This document shows, piece by piece, positions 9,250-17,188 of a stretch of 64,000 bases of DNA (the stretch's first letter is position 1; every line of letters begins with the position of its first letter). Both the position numbers and the translations under genes were made by a program. The notes beneath the pieces are model-generated. The model ran no database searches. It was not told the origin of the DNA and worked only from the letters and a program-made list of their open reading frames with translations. This stretch comes from Phycisphaerae bacterium (lineage in GTDB: Bacteria; Planctomycetota; Phycisphaerae; Sedimentisphaerales; Anaerobacaceae): assembly GCA_030601845.1 (NCBI GenBank), contig JAUWAY010000003.1, positions 49,846 to 113,845 of the forward strand, read 5' to 3'.

Positions 9250-9333
9250 CATCTGCTTGATAGCCAGTCCCTCTGGCAAAAGTACGGCCCCGCACTTATC
9301 GCCGCCGTCGCATACCCCGAAAGAATCAATTAA
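9250..9333 (+). pseudogene. stranded 3' end of an M14 peptidase gene
   Basis: In one frame these 84 bases encode LLDSQSLWQKYGPALIAAV followed by AYPERIN and a stop. The intact peptidase at 7752-8534 ends RLDRQSLWDKYGPPLIAAV then IYPNRPE and a stop. About 18 of 27 residues match and many codon differences are synonymous, so both copies were once functional ends of homologous genes. No upstream part of the gene is present. The fragment lies after the DUF4258/DUF2283 pair and meets the convergent NIPSNAP gene. Confidence 0.85.
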
Positions 9334-10124
9334 ATCTGCGAATACGAAGCAGGCCGCAGAATTATCGACGTAATCGCCGAAACAGTGTCTTTATAAGCAG
9401 CATTAACCCGCAGCTCCTTCCACGCCGGATCCTCACGGAACACATCCCATCTCTTGTCACGCTCTGCCATATTATCAAAGACCACCATATAGGTCAGATT
9501 CGGCAAATTCGGCCCTATTAACGTCTCGCCGAAGAAAACCGGCTGCAAACCCGTCTTACGGAAAATCGCTATCTCACCACCATCATTGAACATCTCGATC
9601 TTTTTCCTAGCCGCCTTGACACTGTGACTCTCGTACGTCCGAAGCTCGAAAATGCGGGACTTCTTCTCCGCCGCAGCCGCCGGCAATTCCAGCTTCGGCA
9701 TCTGCTCGAAAGCCAACATCAGCGAACTGTCGACCCGCACGTATGCCGGCTCGGACATAGTCGAATTCAGCAGGGACGCACCGGCCTTTTGGTACTCCGC
9801 ATCTGCTGCAATAAGCGAGGTCGCCTGCACCACCGACTCCAGCGACTTATGCGGCATCAGCACGTAAAGCGTTAAGCTGTCAGGCCCAAACATCACACTG
9901 AACACGCCGACCGGCTCAATCCCTATGCGGTTCATCGCAGGTATGGCCGCATCACGCAGAAAATTATTAAGCAGCTTCTTCTTTGCCCCCGGCAGCATAC
10001 GGTATCGTCTCAGCTCATAGTACTCCCGTTTCGGCCCATCTTTCTGCCCGGCGGTACCAGCCATACTATTCGCCGAAACCGCCCCCACAGCCAATGCCCC
10101 CGCTAAAAATTCCCTTCTTCTCAT
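9330..10124 (-). CDS. NIPSNAP-family protein with TAT signal
   Basis: Exported protein of unknown function with two NIPSNAP-like ferredoxin-fold repeats. It begins MRRREFLAGALAVGAVSA, a twin-arginine-like signal. The first repeat starts at YYELRRYRMLPGAKKKLLNN and the second at RIFELRTYESHSVKAARKK, each followed by a long hydrophobic/aromatic stretch. A GGAGAAT lies about nine bases before the ATG. TAT-exported NIPSNAP proteins are frequent in planctomycetes. Its stop codon overlaps the stranded peptidase tail coming from the other strand. Confidence 0.85.
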   Translation of the reverse strand: MRRREFLAGALAVGAVSANSMAGTAGQKDGPKREYYELRRYRMLPGAKKKLLNNFLRDAAIPAMNRIGIEPVGVFSVMFGPDSLTLYVLMPHKSLESVVQATSLIAADAEYQKAGASLLNSTMSEPAYVRVDSSLMLAFEQMPKLELPAAAAEKKSRIFELRTYESHSVKAARKKIEMFNDGGEIAIFRKTGLQPVFFGETLIGPNLPNLTYMVVFDNMAERDKRWDVFREDPAWKELRVNAAYKDTVSAITSIILRPASYSQI

Positions 10125-10207
10125 TGCTCAAATTCTCCTTTCCTAAACCAGACACCGCTTCACTTCTATCAACACATGAGGTGGGAAAAAACTTACGCAC
10201 AGCTTCA

Positions 10208-10417
10208 TCAGCTCGGATTTATCCTGTGCAGTTTGTGTTCTGCTATTGCTCTTTTAACCCATTCGATTATGGCTTGCTTGTAATCGTAATCGTCCAGCTC
10301 GCGCAGCTCATCGGCGTCTAACGGCCCGGCCGCACCCACTATTTCCCCTAAAGTAGTACTTTCGATCGCATAGACCTTGCCGTTGGTATGTTGCCAGAAT
10401 CCCTTTATCGTTCTCAC
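10208..10417 (-). CDS. small conserved-looking protein of unknown function
   Basis: A 69-residue soluble protein: a basic beta-like start (IKGFWQHTNGKVYAIES), an acidic middle (LDADELRELDDYDYKQAI) and a helical end (VKRAIAEHKLH). I do not recognise the family. The GTG at 10417 is preferred because AGGGG lies seven bases upstream; a TTG at 10435 in the same frame is an alternative. It stands alone between the NIPSNAP gene and the GxGYxYP gene on the same strand. Confidence 0.55.
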   Translation of the reverse strand: MRTIKGFWQHTNGKVYAIESTTLGEIVGAAGPLDADELRELDDYDYKQAIIEWVKRAIAEHKLHRINPS

Positions 10418-10520
10418 AATTTTTCCCCTGCTCAATTACTTCGTACCCGGCTCAGCATCTCCCCGCCAACTCCTCTTATATCGAATTCCATTCCAGCCCA
10501 ATAAAATAACCAAGACCGCA

Positions 10521-10637
10521 ACCCTCTACCCTCATCCCTCGTCTATCGTCCCTCTTCTGTCTTCTGTCGTCCGGCTTCCATCGTCCGTCATCCGCTATCC
10601 GCTAAACGCTGTCCGCTAAACGCTATCCGCTACCCCC
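10521..10637. repeat. heptad repeat array (TCTGTCN / CGCTATC families)
   Basis: The gap downstream of the GxGYxYP gene is filled with degenerate seven-base units such as TCTGTCT, TCTGTCG, TCCGTCA, TCCGCTA, TCCGCTA, AACGCTG. The array ends 10 bases before the stop codon of the convergent gene. No coding signal. Confidence 0.7.
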
Positions 10638-10645
10638 TATCTTTT

Positions 10646-13600
10646 TTATTGCCAGTTCTCTGCAACTCTGCCAAAGTCGGCAAAGTTCACTACACCATCC
10701 TGCACGATATCTTCTACTATATCGCCCGGCTGGCCCCTCCACAACCACCGCTCAGCCAACCTCCCCAAATCCTCAATATCAACCACACCATCACCGCTCA
10801 AATCCCCCGCCTTCGGCTCTAAAATAATATTCGTTGTAAACACACTCTCTCGGAAACCTCCACCTGCTTCAAAAAACGTTGCAACCCAGCTTATAATAGT
10901 AGCATCAATCAGAACAGACCTGTCAACACGCAGAGCGAAAGTATCTTCACTCGTTGCTGCCTGCCCTGCCTCTATATATGCAAAACTCACTACCGGGTCT
11001 ATTATCACAACATTGCTTGAGGCATCTAACAATTCAAGCTGCACGTTATAAACATCGCTGTCACTGTTATTATTCAGCGTAACCGTAAATTCGTAGTCAA
11101 ATATTGTCCTGCCAATGCGAGTTCTGCTGACTCTGTTGTACGATTGCAGAACTAATCCGTATTTGCACGTTGCTTCCGGCGTATTGCCGTACGCCCCCAT
11201 ATTTATCCTCCCCCCATCCGGCTCCGGCTCAACACCAAAATATGAACACGGGTCCCCCGCATCAATACACGCCGAATCCGGCAATAGGTGATAGTCATTA
11301 CTGTCCGCATCTACAAAACATGGGTCCTCATCGATGTTGCCGGTTCCGGAGTAACCGCCCTGAATGTCGCTATAGGTAACTGAGCCAATTCCGCTATAAT
11401 CTACAATTTGTTCAGGCGAATTGTCCCAGAGAATGCTGTTCGTGATCGTTGGCTTGTAGCAGGAGATACCCGACAGTGCGTTTCCTACAATGGTGCAATT
11501 GGTGATTGTCGGGTGGCCACCAAAAATACCGTGTTGCAGATTTCCGGCAATAGTGCAGTTAATGATTGTTGGGTAGGTCCTGCCCTGCCACTCGATACCA
11601 GCACCCTTGTTGCCGGCAATGGTGCAGTTGATGATTGTGGGGCTATCCCGGCCCAGCATGCCCGATGACTCCATACCAGCACCTCCACTGCCGGCGATGG
11701 TGCAGTCGGTGATTGTTGGAGATGCACCAGAGCAGTAGATACCCCTGTTTCCGCCGGTTATGGTAAAACCAGCCAACCTACAGCTTGTATCCTCACCACC
11801 CGCAAAGGTCACCGTCGGGGCCGCAGCGCCGCCATTGATAACGGTAGCCGCAACAACTGCTGGATCACTTGGGTCTGTTGACCCGACCGTAACGTTTTTA
11901 CCTTTGAAATTGATGTTTTCCAGATAAAGACCCGGACTGGTTACTATCTCATCGCCCTCTGCAGCGGTATGGATAGCATGCTGAATATAGCGGTATCTTT
12001 TCCCCGTAGTCATATTCACAATCGATCCATTAGGATCCTCATACGCCGGAGATCCAAAGTTATTACGCAGCAGAACAATTAACTCCTCGGCAGTCACAAC
12101 TCTTGTATTTGGCGGCAGCCTGTCGATGGTTCGCTTGACTGCCTCCATTGGTCCACCGATACTGTGAAACGACCAAGCATGTACATTGATTATGGCGTAA
12201 CTGTTTTGGTCGGTTACCGGTGAGGCAGGTAGTGTGGCAATGGCGTTTGCCACCCCTTCTGGTGTTTTATCGTATCCAAAATTTTCCCACAGCAAATAAC
12301 GATAAGAGATACAAGGCTTGCCGTTGTGCCAAAAAATCTCACCTTGCCTTTTATTATAGGGGTAGTAATCTTTATACAGGATTCCCATGACCTCCGGCTG
12401 CTCAAGCATTTCGATGGTTTGGGTCATGTCCCCCCCAGAATTCAGTACAGTCGCAATGGAAAGATCGCTCCTGCGCATATAGTCCGCGGTTTGTTCAGCG
12501 AACGCCCGCCGATCAGGCAGGTAGTTATGGTAACAGTAGCCCGCGCCGCTGGGACCGGTTACGAAATCATCAATGGCCCCACCGTGGCTCGCTGTTTTGT
12601 AAAAGTGACGCAATACTCGTGGAGCAACTTCAGCAAAAACAGGGGCCATTTCCCAAGTCATATTGAATGTGCCTCGGTGTGGACTAGCCCAGAAACCAGT
12701 GTTGTTGACAAATCCACCGGCCATCCACTGAATGTTATCCCCATCGCTCATAACAAATGCGATGATACGCTCGCCCTCTTGCACCGGAGCAGGATAACGT
12801 CTGGGGCGTCGAGGAATCTCTACGGGCAGACGCGACAAGGTGGACAAATTGAGTGACCAGTCGGCCGGTACACCCGCACCGCCACCTTGGCTGACTTGCT
12901 TAATCCATTCGTGTTCTCCTTCCCAGCCGAATACCAAAGGATTGGGACCCAATTCCCTTACAAACCATATGGTCGAAGCTGCACCGACACCATAAAACGT
13001 AAAAGCGTCGCGGAGAACAGCTAAATCGCGCAGATGTTCGTTTTTACGCTCTTCTTGTGTTACCAAAATGCCGCGTGCAAACAAATCCTTATATTGAGTA
13101 AAGGTGCTTACCTCGTCAATGCCGCGAACGTCAAGAAGGACGGTTAACCCTTCGGACGCGGCTTTGCCCAAAATCGATTGGTCCACCGCAACTGCCCGCA
13201 TAGGTCCGCACAAAGATGTAGCAACATTCACGCTGTCGGTGTCCAGGTTATAAAGGATTGCGCCATTCACATGATTGCGAAACAGACTCAACAGTTGCCA
13301 AACTGAATTCTCATAGTGGATATTTCTGCCCTCCTGACGCAGTTCTTCGAGAATCATAGCATCCATGTCGCCACGTCTAATCCAGATCGCAGGTCTTTCT
13401 TTCGCAACTAGCCCCTGCAGTGTCAGAGCGAATGTACGCTCTGCGGGGCTCAAATACCTTTTATCAATAACCCATATGTCGCCACCGGACCCGGGCGTTG
13501 CAACCATAACCAGGAAAAACGTTACCGTTACCAGCCAGATTCTCAGATTTACCCCGTTAGAAATAAAATTTCTAAGCGGGTTTATGTCCCACCCTCGCCC

Positions 13601-13660
13601 CCTTAGAGATTCATCTCTAAACGGGGCGAGCTTTCTAACGGGCTTTCCTCTCCCACTCAT
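10646..13660 (-). CDS. secreted GxGYxYP-domain / beta-helix / dockerin protein
   Basis: Large exported protein of 1004 residues. Order of parts: an unusual N-terminus, a signal-like segment LRIWLVTVTFFLVMVATPG (about residues 40-60), a GxGYxYP putative glycoside hydrolase domain (signature GPSGAGYCYHNYLPD, about residue 370), a right-handed beta-helix of repeating TIINCTIAGN-type turns (about 630-780), a CARDB-like beta-sandwich (DYEFTVTLNNNSDSDVYNVQ), and a C-terminal type I dockerin with two calcium loops (DLSGDGVVDIEDLGRLAERW and DGVVNFADFGRVAENW). ATG 13660 has GAGGG six bases upstream. Between start codon and signal peptide lie about 35 residues encoded by two hairpin repeats (13558-13645). 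Likely acts on extracellular polysaccharide; no cohesin is in the window. Confidence 0.88.
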   Translation of the reverse strand: MSGRGKPVRKLAPFRDESLRGRGWDINPLRNFISNGVNLRIWLVTVTFFLVMVATPGSGGDIWVIDKRYLSPAERTFALTLQGLVAKERPAIWIRRGDMDAMILEELRQEGRNIHYENSVWQLLSLFRNHVNGAILYNLDTDSVNVATSLCGPMRAVAVDQSILGKAASEGLTVLLDVRGIDEVSTFTQYKDLFARGILVTQEERKNEHLRDLAVLRDAFTFYGVGAASTIWFVRELGPNPLVFGWEGEHEWIKQVSQGGGAGVPADWSLNLSTLSRLPVEIPRRPRRYPAPVQEGERIIAFVMSDGDNIQWMAGGFVNNTGFWASPHRGTFNMTWEMAPVFAEVAPRVLRHFYKTASHGGAIDDFVTGPSGAGYCYHNYLPDRRAFAEQTADYMRRSDLSIATVLNSGGDMTQTIEMLEQPEVMGILYKDYYPYNKRQGEIFWHNGKPCISYRYLLWENFGYDKTPEGVANAIATLPASPVTDQNSYAIINVHAWSFHSIGGPMEAVKRTIDRLPPNTRVVTAEELIVLLRNNFGSPAYEDPNGSIVNMTTGKRYRYIQHAIHTAAEGDEIVTSPGLYLENINFKGKNVTVGSTDPSDPAVVAATVINGGAAAPTVTFAGGEDTSCRLAGFTITGGNRGIYCSGASPTITDCTIAGSGGAGMESSGMLGRDSPTIINCTIAGNKGAGIEWQGRTYPTIINCTIAGNLQHGIFGGHPTITNCTIVGNALSGISCYKPTITNSILWDNSPEQIVDYSGIGSVTYSDIQGGYSGTGNIDEDPCFVDADSNDYHLLPDSACIDAGDPCSYFGVEPEPDGGRINMGAYGNTPEATCKYGLVLQSYNRVSRTRIGRTIFDYEFTVTLNNNSDSDVYNVQLELLDASSNVVIIDPVVSFAYIEAGQAATSEDTFALRVDRSVLIDATIISWVATFFEAGGGFRESVFTTNIILEPKAGDLSGDGVVDIEDLGRLAERWLWRGQPGDIVEDIVQDGVVNFADFGRVAENWQ
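13558..13645. repeat. double hairpin repeat inside the signal-peptide region of the GxGYxYP gene
   Basis: On the minus strand the first hairpin is CTCGCCCCGTTTAGAGAT facing ATCTCTAAGGGGGCGAG, and the second is CCCGCTTAGAAAT facing ATTTCTAACGGG. Together they are read as basic, proline-containing residues between the start codon and the hydrophobic core. This is a mobile-looking palindromic repeat placed in frame in a coding sequence. Confidence 0.75.
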
Positions 13661-13721
13661 CTTAATCCCTCTTTCGTCTTTTTCTGCCACCAAGCCACTA
13701 AACCAATTGATTACATTTATA

Positions 13722-13915
13722 ATTTTAGGCACTTTAGCTCACTTTAGTTCACTTTAGGCACTTTAAACTTCTCTGTGTCCTCTGTGTCCTCTGTGGCTAA
13801 TTTTGAATTTTGCATTTTGGTCATTCGTATTTGTTTCGGATTTCGTGCTTCGTATTTCGGATTTTCCTCTATCCGTCCTCTGTCATCCGACCTCTGTCTT
13901 CTGTCTTCTCCTCAG
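13722..13915. repeat. mixed tandem-repeat spacer
   Basis: Upstream of the GxGYxYP gene: 9-10 base units around CACTTTAG (13722-13765), nine-base CTCTGTGTC units (13770-13797), then heptads such as TTTGCAT, TTTGGTC, CGTATTT, CGGATTT (13800-13868) and TCTGTCN units to 13915. The CACTTTAG family recurs at 50072-50230 and the CTCTGTGTC family inside priA. No gene is visible. Confidence 0.7.
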
Positions 13916-13980
13916 CATCACCGCACCCAAGCCAAACAAAATCACTGTCCCTGGCTTGTCCGCCGAAGCTATGGACTGTT

Positions 13981-14514
13981 TTAAGCCTGGCGCCGCACAC
14001 GTCGCAAAACAAGCAAGACTCCACCCAGACCCAACATCACCGCGGAGGTGGGCTCAGGTATAGTCATCCCGGAATCAATCGTCTCAAATGTCCCCGGGTC
14101 GATTATTTCATAGAACTGCGAGCCCGGCTGGCCTACGCCCAGCCAATCAAAACTAACCGCAAATCCGCTGACTGTTTGGCCAACGCCAATACCTCGCTTC
14201 CACACCCCGGTTTTTGCATCATAGTATCCATCGTCTTTTAAGACCGGCTCCGGCTGAACGACTATCTCATCCCAATCGCTCGCTAATGGCTCCGGCGTCT
14301 CGATAGCCAGGTTCTCATACGACCCGAAATCAAACCAGATAGTAAATTCCACAATTGGCTTGGTCAAGCTGATATTTGTTACTTCGTAGGTGTATTGCCA
14401 TTTGCCCAAACCAAGCTCGGTAGTCTCATACCAGATTTCTGTCTTCGGCACCCCAAAGGCGGAAGCGCCAAATAGAAACGTCCAAACCACCCCCAAAAGA
14501 ATTTTCCTTCTCAT
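13981..14514 (-). CDS. PEP-CTERM sorted exported protein
   Basis: A 177-residue surface or exopolysaccharide-associated protein. An N-terminal signal peptide (KILLGVVWTFLFGASAFG) is followed by a beta-rich domain with several aromatic residues. The end is a classical PEP-CTERM signal: IPEPTSAVMLGLGGVLLVL followed by basic RRVRR. Such proteins are cleaved and sorted by exosortase, which is not encoded here. The ATG at 14514 is preferred over the adjacent GTG at 14517 because GAGGAG is then six bases upstream. It has a promoter about 180 bases upstream and therefore a long leader. Confidence 0.88.
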   Translation of the reverse strand: MRRKILLGVVWTFLFGASAFGVPKTEIWYETTELGLGKWQYTYEVTNISLTKPIVEFTIWFDFGSYENLAIETPEPLASDWDEIVVQPEPVLKDDGYYDAKTGVWKRGIGVGQTVSGFAVSFDWLGVGQPGSQFYEIIDPGTFETIDSGMTIPEPTSAVMLGLGGVLLVLRRVRRQA

Positions 14515-14696
14515 CACAAGCTCCTCTATGATTATCTAAAAACAGCTAACCTGCCCAGACGCTGCATCCGACGGCACCTGGAACTGTAATCACCCTTCAA
14601 CGCCCGCGCATACCTCTTGAAGCTCGAATTTGATTAAACCTGGGAAACCTCCCTATCTCCGCGTCCTGCTGCCGTCCTGACGTCAGGGTTATAACT

Positions 14697-14725
14697 ATTT
14701 TGCGTTATAGAACCCCATCTGTCAA
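14697..14725 (-). promoter_or_regulatory. promoter of the PEP-CTERM gene
   Basis: On the minus strand TTGACA (14725-14720), 17 bases, then CAAAAT (14702-14697). The consensus -35 and ideal spacing make this one of the better promoters in the window. The predicted start leaves a leader of about 175 bases. A perfect 12-base palindrome, CCTGACGTCAGG, lies just downstream at 14687-14676 and could be an operator. Confidence 0.65.
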
Positions 14726-14810
14726 GAAAAAACTCCCATATTGCCTTTTTTTCTGTATCCCCCACTCATCCCATTTTCACGTCCTTTGCGGTTAATATTC
14801 CTTCGTGTCG

Positions 14811-14912
14811 GAGCCTGTCCGCCGTAGCTTTAGCGAAGGCGGAACACCAAGCTGGCAAAAACTCTTTGTGCCGGAGCCTGTCCGCCGTAGCTTTAGCGAA
14901 GGCGGATGCCTT
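14811..14912. repeat. two copies of a 27-base hairpin repeat
   Basis: GTCCGCCGTAGCTTTAGCGA followed by AGGCGGA occurs twice, about 59 bases apart. Related copies lie at 56928-56957 (inside recO), near 60529 and near 60729. The ends TCCGCC and GGCGGA pair. No gene is visible between 14726 and 15830; this stretch is repeat DNA throughout. Confidence 0.75.
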
Positions 14913-15100
14913 CGTGGCAATAAATCGGTGTTAATCTGCGTAATCCGCGATTAATTTTTTTCGTGCTAATTTGTGCAAATTCGTGGCTACTTTTTCTTTG
15001 CCACCAAGGTACGAAGTCACAAATTCCCTGATATCCTGATTCCTGGTATCCTGCGCCCTGATATCCAGATATCCCAATTTCCGCCCTCTCTCGCCCCTCA

Positions 15101-15366
15101 TCCATCGTCTGTCATCTGTCGTCCGTCGTCCGCCTTCTGTCGTCCGTCTTCTGCCCCCTGCCTTCCGACATGCGATTTGCCATTTGCGATTCGCGACATG
15201 CGAAATGCTGTCTTCTGTCATCTGCCCTCTGTCTTCCGACATGCGATTTGCCATTTGCGATTCGCGACATGCGAAATGCTGCCCTCTGTCTTCTGTCCTC
15301 CGTCCTCTGTCGTCAGTCTTGAGTCTTGGGTCTTGAGTCTTGTGTCTTGAGTCTTGTGTCTTGAGT
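15101..15366. repeat. long heptad repeat array
   Basis: About 260 bases read almost entirely in seven-base steps: TCTGTCG and TCCGTCG units, two near-identical copies of a segment of steps TGCGATT, TGCCATT, TGCGATT, CGCGACA, TGCGAAA (15168-15212 and 15240-15284), and a final run of GTCTTGA/GTCTTGT/GTCTTGG. Frames across it are open only because of the repeat composition and I do not call a gene. Confidence 0.75.
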
Positions 15367-15370
15367 CTGT

Positions 15371-15504
15371 GTCCAATTTTCTCAATTTTTCCTCGAAACG
15401 TCCCCAATTTTTGCAAATTTTCGCAATTTTGTCGCTACTTTTCGCATTTTTTCGCTACTTTTCTCATTTTTTCTCTACTTTTCTCTACTTTTCACCACTT
15501 TTTT
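15371..15504. repeat. ten-base phased T-tracts (probably curved DNA)
   Basis: For about 13 helical turns a run of T recurs every ten bases. The clearest part is seven decamers from 15431: GTCGCTACTT, TTCGCATTTT, TTCGCTACTT, TTCTCATTTT, TTCTCTACTT, TTCTCTACTT, TTCACCACTT. Tracts of four to six A/T pairs in phase with the helix are the known cause of intrinsic bending. The block lies upstream of a palindrome cluster and a repressor gene. Confidence 0.7.
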
Positions 15505-15584
15505 CTTGCCTATCTTACCCAAACCATACAACCCAACTACCCAACCCCCATTTTTCACCCAAAAACACGCTTGTTTCTCGAAAA

Positions 15585-15675
15585 TTTGCGCGTTTTTTGC
15601 GAAAATCCTTCGCATTTGCGAAAAAACTTGCGCATTTGGTTCGAAATTCTTACGCATTTGCGAAAAAACTTGCGA
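15585..15675. promoter_or_regulatory. cluster of TTCGC-N4-GCGAA palindromes (candidate operators)
   Basis: TTCGCATTTGCGAA at 15609-15622 is an inverted repeat; TACGCATTTGCGAA at 15651-15664 is nearly so. Each belongs to a larger 22-base direct repeat (CGCATTTGCG then AAAAAACTTGCG) starting at 15611 and 15653, exactly 42 bases apart. Half-sites TTTGCGCG and TTTTTGCGAA surround them. The same motif stands directly before the repressor gene at 16094-16140, so these may be its distant binding sites. Confidence 0.5.
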
Positions 15676-15848
15676 GTTTGATGCCAAATTTTTTGATCTT
15701 AGCACCCTTTAACGGCCTCTTTCATCCCCCGGACATTCGTATTTGCGTAAAACCTAACCTTTGATTTCCCAATCTAACCCCCGGCCACCAATGCGACAGT
15801 CCCATTTGGTCCCAAAGTTCATAAGACCTTGTTGCAAAATACCTTAAC

Positions 15849-16046
15849 TCACTTTACTTCCTTGTCCAGCCGTTTCAGCAGTACTCCTTGCAATTTGTGT
15901 AGTTCCAGGAGGGAACTTACATATTCAGCTGCTTTTGTTTGGCTTTTGGCAGTTTTTTTCATTTTTTTTGTCAAAATTGCCTTTTTTCTGCTTTTTTTTG
16001 TAGATTTTGCCATTTTTCTTACAATCTCCTTATTGACGAAATCCAT
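15849..16046 (-). CDS. small lysine-rich protein, divergent from the repressor (uncertain)
   Basis: A 65-residue frame with 17 lysines: a very basic first half (KKSRKKAILTKKMKKTAKSQ) and a helical end (AAEYVSSLLELHKLQGVLLK). I do not recognise it. It could start at 16046 or at the ATG at 16013; AAGGAG lies 12 bases before the latter. It is divergent from the repressor, with an operator-like CGCAAAT directly before its first ATG. A low-complexity A-rich strand could produce such a frame by chance, so this is tentative. Confidence 0.35.
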   Translation of the reverse strand: MDFVNKEIVRKMAKSTKKSRKKAILTKKMKKTAKSQTKAAEYVSSLLELHKLQGVLLKRLDKEVK

Positions 16047-16093
16047 ATTTGCGTTTAAGCTTCATCATAATAGAAAATGCTTTTGAATAATAT

Positions 16094-16140
16094 TAACGCA
16101 ATTGCGAATTGTTGCAAGCAAAAACTTCGCATTTGCGTAA
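16094..16140 (+). promoter_or_regulatory. two operator-like palindromes before the repressor
   Basis: ACGCAATTGCGAA (16096-16108, containing the perfect palindrome CGCAATTGCG) and TTCGCATTTGCGTAA (16126-16140) lie within 50 bases of the repressor start. They match the TTCGC-N4-GCGAA sites of the upstream cluster. The position suits autoregulation. No clean promoter is visible in between. Confidence 0.55.
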
Positions 16141-16144
16141 AAAA

Positions 16145-17188
16145 ATGAAAAGTTTTAACGAAAAAGCGATAATCGAGCGAATTGGATTACTGCGTAAGCA
16201 ACACGCAGGCAGCAGAGGCAAGAGCGAATTTGCCCGCACTTTGGGCATAAGTGTTTCTACTTACAACTATTACGAGAATAACAGGGTCCCTCCGATTGAG
16301 GTTCTGCTGAAAATATGTGAAGTTACAGAAGCCGATCTAAATTGGCTGCTCACCGGCAAAGAAACCTCTACGATGCCCACGTTCCAGCCGGGTTCTCATT
16401 TTGGCAAAGATAGCAAAGTGATGGCCTCCCAAAAATCTCCACCGGAAACAGGAAAATTCGCATTTGGGCCAAATAACGCACTTTTGCGAAAATTAGACGA
16501 TTTATTAGCGAACAATCCAGAACTGGCCGAGCCGGTTATGGCCTTTATTGAGCTATTATGCGAGAAAAAAGGGATTGAAAAACAGTGGCGTACCGAGCCT
16601 CCGCTGGCCAAGGTGGCTCGGCCCGGCTGGATACCGGTTCTTGGCAGAACGGCTGCCGGTATGCTCTTTTTTTGGGACCAGACAACCTTGCCGGAGCCGA
16701 AACAAGCTGTTACCGAACTTGATGAGTTAGTGAAAAGATACATTGGCAAATCGATTATTAGTTCCGCGGGTGGCACAGTGTCAATTGACTTGCAGGTACG
16801 AGCTTTGGTGGATGGCGTTAAAAAACCTGAAGCTAATCTGGTTCAGGTTAGTGGACAGGAGGAAGCAGACAGCATAGTTGAGTTTGTCGAGTGTGAACAG
16901 ATTTACGAGCTTTTTCCTGACAGCTTTGCTCTGCAGATAGATGGGGACAGTATGTCGCCGAGGATAAACGACGGTGACATTGTGATATTAAGTCCATCAG
17001 TGCCAGCGGCACAGGGTCATATAGCAATTGCACGTATAGCAAATCAAATAGGAGTTACCTGCAAACTCATACGAAGCACAGAAACGGGTGTTCACCTGAT
17101 ACCGATAAATGAGAGGTACGAAACTAAGGTCGTGGCAAAAAAGGATTTGCTCTGGGCGTTGGCGGTGTTATGCCATATAAGTATTTGA
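16145..17188 (+). CDS. CI/LexA-type repressor with HTH and S24 peptidase domains
   Basis: A 347-residue DNA-binding regulator. Residues about 10-65 form an XRE/Cro-type helix-turn-helix (SEFARTLGISVSTYNYYENN, then VPPIEVLLKICEVTEADLNW). A long linker follows, then an S24 signal-peptidase-like domain: the catalytic serine in QIDGDSMSPRINDGDIVIL (about residue 268) and the lysine in VTCKLIRS (about 305). Proteins of this build dimerise through the C-terminal domain and self-cleave when RecA is activated. The ATG at 16145 is preferred; an upstream TTG start would run through the operator palindromes. It is probably a stand-alone regulator or phage relic; no phage structural genes are in the window. 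Confidence 0.85.
   Translation: MKSFNEKAIIERIGLLRKQHAGSRGKSEFARTLGISVSTYNYYENNRVPPIEVLLKICEVTEADLNWLLTGKETSTMPTFQPGSHFGKDSKVMASQKSPPETGKFAFGPNNALLRKLDDLLANNPELAEPVMAFIELLCEKKGIEKQWRTEPPLAKVARPGWIPVLGRTAAGMLFFWDQTTLPEPKQAVTELDELVKRYIGKSIISSAGGTVSIDLQVRALVDGVKKPEANLVQVSGQEEADSIVEFVECEQIYELFPDSFALQIDGDSMSPRINDGDIVILSPSVPAAQGHIAIARIANQIGVTCKLIRSTETGVHLIPINERYETKVVAKKDLLWALAVLCHISI

Noticed and set aside
14518..14690. Cyclic-di-GMP riboswitch in the PEP-CTERM leader
   Set aside because: The conserved GEMM core bases are not present.
15101..15366. CRISPR-like array
   Set aside because: The repeated units are seven bases without unique spacers, and there are no cas genes.
14931..15764. Open frames of 110-160 codons in both directions
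   Set aside because: They translate heptad arrays and phased T-tracts; the openness follows from repeat composition.
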